Shown here piece by piece: positions 1 through 4,780 of a stretch of 6,211 bases of DNA (its first letter is position 1; each line of letters begins with the position of its first letter). The notes beneath the pieces were generated by a model. That model did no database searches. It saw only the letters and a program-made list of their open reading frames with translations, and was not told where the DNA came from. A program made the position numbers and the translations under genes. This DNA comes from CAYNGH01 sp964396845 (GTDB lineage: Bacteria; Vulcanimicrobiota; JAJTBE01; CAYNGH01). The stretch spans positions 1 to 6,211 of the forward strand of contig CAYNGH010000182.1 in assembly GCA_964396845.1 (NCBI GenBank), given 5' to 3'.

Positions 1-16
1 CCCCCTATTAAACTAA

Positions 17-66
17 AACAAAGGGTTCCCCCGAATAAGCCACAACAAAGGGTTCTCCAAGAAAAG
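17..66. repeat. Degenerate tandem repeat, period 27 bp, two copies
   Basis: The 12-mer AACAAAGGGTTC occurs exactly at 17-28 and again at 44-55. Comparing 17-39 with 44-66 gives 18 of 23 matching bases, so the similarity runs a little past the exact core. The repeat lies just downstream of the last minus-strand gene, whose stop is at 84-86, and may continue beyond the left edge of the window. No function can be assigned. No convincing stem plus T-run terminator for the leftward operon is visible in 1-83. Confidence 0.55.
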
Positions 67-83
67 TTTTGAGCAAGATTCTC

Positions 84-1289
84 TTAAAAAAGCTCTGATA
101 CTGGTTTCAGGATTCTATCAAGTTCCGGTTCCAGCAGTCCCCTCAGAAAGTCACTGCTTATAACAGGCACTTGGTTTCCCCGGGCTGCTTGCATTTTCTG
201 GAGGGTTTTTTTCACCGTCAGGAATTCTTCCCCATATGTGACAATCAGGGCGAAGTCACCGGGAGAGTCGGGAATCTCCCGTCGGCCTGCAAATATAAAC
301 CGGGGTGTGATGCCGGCATTATGGGTGATAAGATCCCCAATGGTTTCAAGGCTCCGGGATGATTCCTCCCAGCGGGAAACTGTCATGTCCGCCATCAGTA
401 TTGGTGATCCTTCCCGGAGTTTGCTGATTTTGGCTGATGCCCCGGCATAACTCATCAGATCCCCCCGGTGCTTTGCCATAATAATGGATGTGGTAGTGAC
501 GGGGACTGTTTGTGGGAAAAATGACAGCACCTTTCGGACAACCCCGGAGTCTGCCACCACCAGGTGGGGAGGCGACATATAGAACTCTTTGAAGGTTTCA
601 AGACGGTCTTCCTGAACCAGGGCGATTTGAGCATTGTTATCCAGGGCATCGCGGATGATGCGGTTGTGGGGATTCTGGATTCTCCCCGGGGGAAGTTCAT
701 AAGGGCTTTCCACCACCAGCACTGCCATTCCCCCGGCAGGATAAAGATCCCGGATCAGGGGCCGGGACTCCAGCCAGTAGTTGGGAAGGTTATGGGCAAT
801 CTCCCGGTAAAGGTCTTCGATGCCTGCTCCTGTAAGGGCCGACAGGGAAACCCACCGCAATGACAAGTCTTCCGCCCTTTGGACTTCCCGGGGATCCGGC
901 GGGGCAAGATCCGACTTGTTGAACAGGACAATGAGGGGGATTTTTTTCTCCCCCAGAAGAGAGGCTATATCTTCTTCATATGTCCCCCACTCCCCGGGGG
1001 TTGCAACCAGAAGGGCCAGATCAACCCTGCCTGCCACCTGCAGGGTGCGATCAACCCGTTTCTTTCCCAGTTCTCCGGTATCGTCGATGCCTGCGGTGTC
1101 AATGAGCATTACAGGCCCCAGGAAGTGATGCTCCATGGCCTTTCTCACAGGATCCGTGGTGGTGCCGGGGGTAGGAGATACGATGGCTGCCTGATGCCGG
1201 GACAAACGGTTGAATATCGACGATTTCCCCCCGTTCCGCCGTCCGAATATCCCCACATGAAGCCTCATTCTGGAAGAAACATCAACCAT
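84..1289 (-). CDS. HydF-like GTPase lacking the [4Fe-4S] ligands (cysteine-free HydF paralog)
   Basis: This 401-residue protein is a paralog of the HydF encoded just upstream and is colinear with it. The GTPase domain is complete: P-loop GRRNGGKS (residues 16-23), switch threonines in PGTTTDP (41-47), DTAG (64-67), NKSD (124-127) and SAL (150-152). The middle and C-terminal parts follow HydF, but the cluster-binding residues are gone. At the positions of HydF C303, H305, C352 and C355 it has T303, S305, Y352 and E355, and the protein contains no cysteine anywhere. It therefore should bind and hydrolyse GTP but cannot hold the HydF cluster in the usual way. Its start overlaps the end of hydF by 8 bp and follows AGGGGG at 5 nt, so translation is probably coupled. 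HydF forms dimers, so a heterodimer or regulatory partner role is possible; this is inference. The reading frame is intact and GTPase motifs are conserved, which argues against a decaying pseudogene. Confidence 0.88.
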   Translation of the reverse strand: MVDVSSRMRLHVGIFGRRNGGKSSIFNRLSRHQAAIVSPTPGTTTDPVRKAMEHHFLGPVMLIDTAGIDDTGELGKKRVDRTLQVAGRVDLALLVATPGEWGTYEEDIASLLGEKKIPLIVLFNKSDLAPPDPREVQRAEDLSLRWVSLSALTGAGIEDLYREIAHNLPNYWLESRPLIRDLYPAGGMAVLVVESPYELPPGRIQNPHNRIIRDALDNNAQIALVQEDRLETFKEFYMSPPHLVVADSGVVRKVLSFFPQTVPVTTTSIIMAKHRGDLMSYAGASAKISKLREGSPILMADMTVSRWEESSRSLETIGDLITHNAGITPRFIFAGRREIPDSPGDFALIVTYGEEFLTVKKTLQKMQAARGNQVPVISSDFLRGLLEPELDRILKPVSELF

Positions 1290-2538
1290 CTTTGCCCCCT
1301 GTGCTGATTTTGGAAATTACATTCTCAAGTTCCGGGTAAACTGAAATGAAGGGCTTCACTGCCCTGTTCAATATGCCGTTCACCTTGGCCAGAAGAACCC
1401 CGTAGTTGGTAATTGCAACCCCCTGCTGATTTGCTCTCTGGATTCGGTGAAGTATCCCCCGGCGGTTCACAACACAGCCTCCGCAGTGAACCACCAGCCG
1501 ATATGGTGAAAGATCCTCCGGGAAGTCCTTCCCCTGAACATGAGTAAAATTTAGCTTTTTTCCTGAATAAAGGCTGATCCTTCGGGGAATCTGCACCCGG
1601 CCTATGTCATTGCCCAGGGGATGATGAACACAAGCCTCGGCCATAAGAACCTGATCTCCGTCGGACAGGCTGTCTAAAGCTTCTGTTCCCCGGATGTATG
1701 ATGCCAGATCCCCCTTGTGCCGGGCAAAGAGAATGGAATAAGATGTGAGAAGGCTTGATTCCGGAGTAAGGGGGGCTATCAGCCCGAAAGCCTGAGAATC
1801 AGTAATAACCATATGGGGCGGACTTGAAAATCCCTCCATAGCCCTTTGAAATTCCGTTTCCTTCATCACCACAGAGATTCCCCCGCTGTCAAGAACCTCC
1901 CGCACCGCCTGAACCTGAGGCAGAAGTATCCGGCCCACGGGGGCTTCAATATCGATGGGCATCACCTGAACCACCAACTGCCCCGGTTTGATAAGATCCC
2001 CTAAAACCGGAGGGGATTCAATCCACGAAGCCGGGGCAGAATCGATAAGCCTGCCGATGAGATCCTGCATGCCAATCCCCTTGAGAGCCGATACGGCAAC
2101 AGCGGGCAGGCCTGTTTCTATGATCCTTTGGGAAACCTCTTTTGCGGGAGGCCCCAGATCCGACTTGTTTTGGACAATCACCACTGGAATATTCTCCCCT
2201 GGGAATCGGTTCAGGATATCTTCCTCATAAGAACCCCACTGATCCCCCGTCACCACCAGCATGGCCATATCCATTGATTCCATGGCCTTCCGGGCAGAAT
2301 CGATGCGGAGATTGCCAAGATCCCCCATGTCGTCAATACCCGCAGTATCAATCAGAACCACAGGCCCCAGAGGATTAAGATTAATCGACAGCTTCACCGG
2401 GTCCGTGGTGGTCCCCGGCTCCGGAGCTGTAATGGCAACCTCCATCCCGGCTATGGAGTTGATAAGGGAGGATTTCCCCACATTTCGACGGCCAAGAATG
2501 CCGATATGTAGCCGGAGAGATCCCGGCGTGCCTTTCAT
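1282..2538 (-). CDS. hydF: [FeFe] hydrogenase H-cluster maturation GTPase HydF
   Basis: HydF is the cytoplasmic scaffold that assembles the 2Fe subcluster from HydE and HydG products and delivers it to apo-hydrogenase HydA. GTPase motifs are GRRNVGKS (residues 16-23), PGTTTDP (41-47), DTAG (64-67), NKSD (124-127) and SAL (150-152). The C-terminal domain carries the diagnostic CxHx46CxxC cluster motif: C303, H305, C352 and C355 (in ACVHH and HCGGC). I chose the ATG at 2538-2536 (418 aa) because GAGGTGG lies just upstream at 2549-2543. The in-frame ATG at 2553 (423 aa) has no Shine-Dalgarno site. The chosen start also puts all motifs at the same residue numbers as the downstream paralog. It follows hydG closely in the same operon, and its TGA lies inside the start of the next gene. 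Confidence 0.95.
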   Translation of the reverse strand: MKGTPGSLRLHIGILGRRNVGKSSLINSIAGMEVAITAPEPGTTTDPVKLSINLNPLGPVVLIDTAGIDDMGDLGNLRIDSARKAMESMDMAMLVVTGDQWGSYEEDILNRFPGENIPVVIVQNKSDLGPPAKEVSQRIIETGLPAVAVSALKGIGMQDLIGRLIDSAPASWIESPPVLGDLIKPGQLVVQVMPIDIEAPVGRILLPQVQAVREVLDSGGISVVMKETEFQRAMEGFSSPPHMVITDSQAFGLIAPLTPESSLLTSYSILFARHKGDLASYIRGTEALDSLSDGDQVLMAEACVHHPLGNDIGRVQIPRRISLYSGKKLNFTHVQGKDFPEDLSPYRLVVHCGGCVVNRRGILHRIQRANQQGVAITNYGVLLAKVNGILNRAVKPFISVYPELENVISKISTGGKDG

Positions 2539-2549
2539 TTTGCCACCTC
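2539..2549 (-). promoter_or_regulatory. Ribosome binding site deciding the hydF start
   Basis: Read on the minus strand, GAGGTGG (2549-2543) stands 4 nt before the ATG at 2538, with its GAGG core 7 nt away. The alternative ATG at 2553 is preceded by a T- and C-rich stretch with no purine-rich site. Confidence 0.6.
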
Positions 2550-2569
2550 GCATTTTTCATCAAAGGGGG

Positions 2570-3973
2570 TCAGATAAAACAATCCCTCTGGCCTCCCCGC
2601 ACCTGTTCCACCAGTTCCCGGGCAATCTCCCGCCACCGGGGATCATCGGCTTGGGTTATCTTTTTTTCGATGAGCTTCTCTCCTATCTGCCGGGTTTCCG
2701 GAGATGCATAGTCCTGCAGGTATTCCATGAAGGTGGACAGGGCGTTGGGGCCACAATGATACTTGATCATTCCCGGCTTGGCCAAATCCATGAAGTCCTG
2801 TCCGGTTCTCCCCAGCCGGTAGCAGGCAGTGCAAAAAGAAGGCACATAGCCCATTTTCGCCACATCCTGGATTACCTCATCCAGGGATCGATGATCTCCC
2901 AGGGAGAACTGGGCGCAGTTGTGGCCGTCGCTGTGTTCCGAATAACCTCCGGGATTGGTTCTGGATCCTGCGGATATCTGAGAAACCCCCAGGGCAAAGG
3001 AATCCCGGCGCATCTTTGGGGTTTCCCTGGTGGAGAGAATAATCCCCGTATATGGGACAGCGATTCGAAATATGGCGATGATCTTCATGAAATCCTCGTC
3101 GCTTACAGGGTGGGGAGGATGCATGGACAGATCCGACCCGTCAGCGGGCTCCATCCGGGGAACGCTGATGGTATGAGGCCCTACTCCGTGGGTCTTTTCC
3201 AGATGATAAACATGGAGCATGGTTGCAAGAACCTCAAAGCGGAAATCATAAAGGCCGAAGAGAAGGCCGATGCCCAAATCGTCGATGCCCGCTTCAAAAG
3301 CCCGATCCATTGCTGTAAGTCGCCATAGATAATCGGTTTTTGGCCCTGACAGGTGGACTTTTTTGTAGGTGGGCATGTGGTATGTTTCCTGAAACAGCTG
3401 GTATGTGCCGATTCCCTTGGCTTTGAGCCGGCGGAACTGCTCCACCGCCAGGGGAGCAACGTTTATATTCACCCGCCGGATGTTTCCCCGCTCCCGGTGA
3501 ACTTTGTAAACCGCATCGATGGCGTTGAGGACATAATCGAAGCCCTCGGCGGGAAAAGACTCCCCCGCCACCAGAAGAAGCCTCTTGTGGCCTTCGGATA
3601 CCAATGCCTCGGTTTCGTGGCTTATCTCCTCCGGGGTCAGGGCCTTGCGGGTCAGTTTTCGATTGGTTACCCGGAAGGCACAGTAAGCGCAGTCATTTTT
3701 GCAAAGGTTGGAAATATACAACGGTGCAAAAAGCACCAGACGATCCCCGTAAATGGTGTCTTTCACATAACGGGCCGCTTCAAAGAGAGCCTTTGTCACC
3801 ACCGGGTCCCGGGAGTTCAGGAGGCCGGCAATCTCCTGGAAGGAAATCCCAGAAAGCTCCCGGCTTTTTTCCACTGCTTCCAGAAGCCTCTTCTGATCCC
3901 AGGATTCAGTTTCTTCAAGGGTTCTTTCAATCAGGTCATGATCGATGAAGTTAAGTATGGTCTTTTGTGACAT
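2570..3973 (-). CDS. hydG: [FeFe] hydrogenase maturation radical SAM tyrosine lyase HydG
   Basis: HydG cleaves tyrosine to p-cresol and dehydroglycine and turns the latter into the CO and CN ligands of the H-cluster, released as an Fe(CO)2(CN) unit. The 467-residue length is typical of the family. The radical SAM cluster motif CX3CX2C is at C91, C95 and C98 (in LCKNDCAYC). The C-terminal CX2CX22C motif for the auxiliary cluster is at C381, C384 and C407. This motif separates HydG from the related thiamine enzyme ThiH. H267 in GPHTISVPR fits the histidine known to hold the fifth, dangling iron in HydG structures. The start ATG at 3973 has AAGGA 6 nt upstream (3984-3980). It is the first gene of the leftward operon and its TGA lies 16 bp from the first possible hydF ATG. 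Confidence 0.97.
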   Translation of the reverse strand: MSQKTILNFIDHDLIERTLEETESWDQKRLLEAVEKSRELSGISFQEIAGLLNSRDPVVTKALFEAARYVKDTIYGDRLVLFAPLYISNLCKNDCAYCAFRVTNRKLTRKALTPEEISHETEALVSEGHKRLLLVAGESFPAEGFDYVLNAIDAVYKVHRERGNIRRVNINVAPLAVEQFRRLKAKGIGTYQLFQETYHMPTYKKVHLSGPKTDYLWRLTAMDRAFEAGIDDLGIGLLFGLYDFRFEVLATMLHVYHLEKTHGVGPHTISVPRMEPADGSDLSMHPPHPVSDEDFMKIIAIFRIAVPYTGIILSTRETPKMRRDSFALGVSQISAGSRTNPGGYSEHSDGHNCAQFSLGDHRSLDEVIQDVAKMGYVPSFCTACYRLGRTGQDFMDLAKPGMIKYHCGPNALSTFMEYLQDYASPETRQIGEKLIEKKITQADDPRWREIARELVEQVRGGQRDCFI

Positions 3974-4006
3974 CAGGATTCCTTCTTCCTGTAAAGTATA
4001 TAATTA

Positions 4007-4035
4007 ATATTACAACCTTTGCCTTGGCAGGTCAA
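4007..4035 (-). promoter_or_regulatory. sigma70-type promoter for the hydG-hydF operon
   Basis: On the minus strand, TTGACC (4035-4030) and TAATAT (4012-4007) are separated by exactly 17 bp. Each differs from consensus (TTGACA, TATAAT) by only one or two bases. Transcription would start near 4000, giving a leader of about 27 nt before the hydG ATG. The spacer contains the dyad TGCC-TT-GGCA (4020-4029), which a regulator could use as an operator. Confidence 0.7.
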
Positions 4036-4081
4036 ATCCCTTTTTTACTGCTGACAACCCCTAAGATACACCAAACTTTTG

Positions 4082-4132
4082 CTTCTTGCAATAGTTATTT
4101 CTTTAAATAACAGTAACTTCTTGGCAATAGTT
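4082..4132. repeat. Near-identical direct repeat pair between the divergent promoters
   Basis: CTTCTTGCAATAGTT (4082-4096) recurs as CTTCTTGGCAATAGTT (4117-4132), identical apart from one added G. The starts are 35 bp apart, a little over three helical turns, so a protein could bind both copies on roughly the same face. The pair lies about 47-97 bp upstream of the hydG -35 element and over 100 bp upstream of the rightward -10 element. A binding site for an activator shared by both operons would fit this placement, but that is inference. Confidence 0.6.
4094..4111. promoter_or_regulatory. Palindrome with 7-bp arms, operator candidate
   Basis: GTTATTT (4094-4100) and AAATAAC (4105-4111) are perfect reverse complements around the 4-nt centre CTTT. 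The left arm overlaps the end of the first direct repeat copy. An 18-bp dyad of this size is typical for a dimeric helix-turn-helix protein. I do not recognise it as a known consensus. A hairpin role is less likely, as the stem is AT-rich with no T-run after it. Confidence 0.45.
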
Positions 4133-4241
4133 CCGGTATGAGAAATATTTCACGAACCTTTATAATCCTGTCAGGAAAATTAAAAGGATTGTTAAAATTG
4201 TCACGGTTTTTAATTTTTCCGGGAAGGAAATCTTCCGGGAG

Positions 4242-4250
4242 TGATATAAT
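4242..4250 (+). promoter_or_regulatory. Extended -10 promoter element for the response regulator operon
   Basis: TGATATAAT contains a perfect TATAAT (4245-4250) preceded by the TG of an extended -10 element. No -35 match is present at 16-18 bp upstream, where the sequence is GGAAGG-like; extended -10 promoters often lack one. Initiation would fall near 4257 and give a leader of about 145 nt. The start would coincide with the T-run hairpin listed next, which is a difficulty for this assignment. Confidence 0.45.
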
Positions 4251-4256
4251 AGGAAC

Positions 4257-4282
4257 AATGCCTTGGGGACGGCATTTTTTTT
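4257..4282 (+). terminator. Terminator-like hairpin with T-run in the leader of the response regulator operon
   Basis: AATGCC (4257-4262) and GGCATT (4271-4276) form a 6-bp stem with the 8-nt loop TTGGGGAC. The T-run spans 4275-4282 (eight Ts), of which the first two pair in the stem. The form is that of a weak intrinsic terminator on the plus strand. No gene ends upstream in this direction, so it would act as an attenuator, as a block against stray transcription, or as a 5' stabilising hairpin. The stem is short, so efficiency is uncertain. Confidence 0.45.
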
Positions 4283-4284
4283 CT

Positions 4285-4388
4285 CCGGGGCATGTGAAAA
4301 AAATCTTTTGCTTTTGGTTAGCTTGGTTTAATGTCGGGGGGTGCCCCGGCCAGACCCGTCAAATCGGGTGTGGCAATATATTTTCACA
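4285..4388 (+). ncRNA. Possible structured mRNA leader upstream of the response regulator gene
   Basis: Three complementary elements are visible. CCGGGGCA (4285-4292) pairs with TGCCCCGG (4342-4349). TGTGAAAA (4293-4300) pairs with TTTTCACA (4381-4388). A hairpin at 4349-4374 has stem segments GCCA/TGGC and ACCCG/CGGGT around one G-G mismatch, with loop TCAAAT. The two long-range helices cross, so together they would be a pseudoknot; otherwise they are alternative folds. The second helix ends at the first base of the Shine-Dalgarno site (4388-4394). No known riboswitch class was recognised. This is a pairing pattern seen by eye, not a folded structure. Confidence 0.35.
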
Positions 4389-4394
4389 GGAGGG
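4388..4394 (+). promoter_or_regulatory. Strong Shine-Dalgarno site fixing the response regulator start
   Basis: AGGAGGG stands 6 nt before the ATG at 4401. An in-frame ATG at 4341 would add 20 residues that match nothing in the receiver fold and would place this site inside the coding region. Confidence 0.85.
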
Positions 4395-4400
4395 AAGAAC

Positions 4401-4775
4401 ATGGCAAAAATTTTAGTTGTTGATGACGATCCTGACATGATTATGATCGCCACAACCAACATCAAATCTGCAGGGCACCAGGTGGTTTCTGCAGGCAACC
4501 GCACCGAAGGTCTGAAAGCGGTAAAGGATGAAAATCCCGATCTGATAGTTCTGGATGTTATGATGGAATCCGAAGATGACGGCATAACCATGGCCCAGGA
4601 CCTCCGCCGGGACGGAATCGAAACCCCAATAGTGATGCTGACTAATGTTGGCAGGATATCGGGGATGAAATTTGGCAGGGATGATGAGATGCTCCCTGTG
4701 AATGAGTTTTTGGAAAAACCCGTCGATGCCGACAAGTTAGTTGAAATCATCGAGAATCTTTTACCTAAGGAGTAA
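4401..4775 (+). CDS. Single-domain CheY-like response regulator
   Basis: This 124-residue protein is a lone receiver domain with no output domain. All active-site residues are present: acidic pair D8-D9 (in LVVDDDPD), phosphoacceptor D52 (in LIVLDVMM), T81 (in VMLTNVG) and K106 followed by P107 (in FLEKPVDA). It should be phosphorylated at D52 by a histidine kinase, and must act through protein-protein contact or a phosphorelay, as it cannot bind DNA in the usual way. Its stop codon overlaps the Shine-Dalgarno site of the diaphorase gene, which starts 5 bp later, so the two are cotranscribed and perhaps translationally coupled. No kinase is in the window. A role in control of the hydrogenase or diaphorase is inferred from position only. 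Confidence 0.93.
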   Translation: MAKILVVDDDPDMIMIATTNIKSAGHQVVSAGNRTEGLKAVKDENPDLIVLDVMMESEDDGITMAQDLRRDGIETPIVMLTNVGRISGMKFGRDDEMLPVNEFLEKPVDADKLVEIIENLLPKE

Positions 4776-4780
4776 CAGCG

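Larger units (their letters stand above)
3974..4400. other. Divergent intergenic regulatory region between hydG and the response regulator gene
   Basis: This 427-bp stretch holds no credible gene and is more AT-rich than its flanks. From left to right it contains the hydG ribosome site and promoter, a direct repeat with an internal palindrome, an AT-rich stretch, a rightward extended -10 element, a hairpin with a T-run, and a leader with several complementary segments ending in a strong Shine-Dalgarno site. Each is listed separately. Confidence 0.8.

Noticed and set aside
84..1289. Pseudogene of hydF
   Set aside because: The frame is intact over 401 codons, all GTPase motifs are conserved and a ribosome site is present. 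Loss is confined to the cluster ligands, which suggests changed function rather than decay.
2261..3328. Plus-strand open frame of 355 codons across hydF and hydG
   Set aside because: It is antisense to two genes with diagnostic motifs, its translation shows no recognisable domain, and it has no ribosome site. It is a by-product of codon bias on the coding strand.
2570..3973. ThiH (thiamine biosynthesis tyrosine lyase) instead of HydG
   Set aside because: The C-terminal CX2CX22C motif (C381, C384, C407) and the adjacent hydF support HydG; ThiH lacks this auxiliary cluster motif.
4161..4166. TATAAT as an alternative rightward promoter
   Set aside because: No -35 match stands at 16-18 bp upstream and no extended TG precedes it, so it is probably a chance match in AT-rich DNA.
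4189..4206. Rex-type operator (TTGTTAA-N4-TTAACAA)
   Set aside because: Only the left half-site TTGTTAA matches; the right half GTCACGG has three of seven bases. This is too weak to call, although Rex control of a hydrogenase would be sensible.
4138..4416. Plus-strand open frame of 92 codons in the intergenic region
   Set aside because: It has no ribosome site, ends inside the response regulator in another frame, and covers promoter and leader elements. Its translation looks random.
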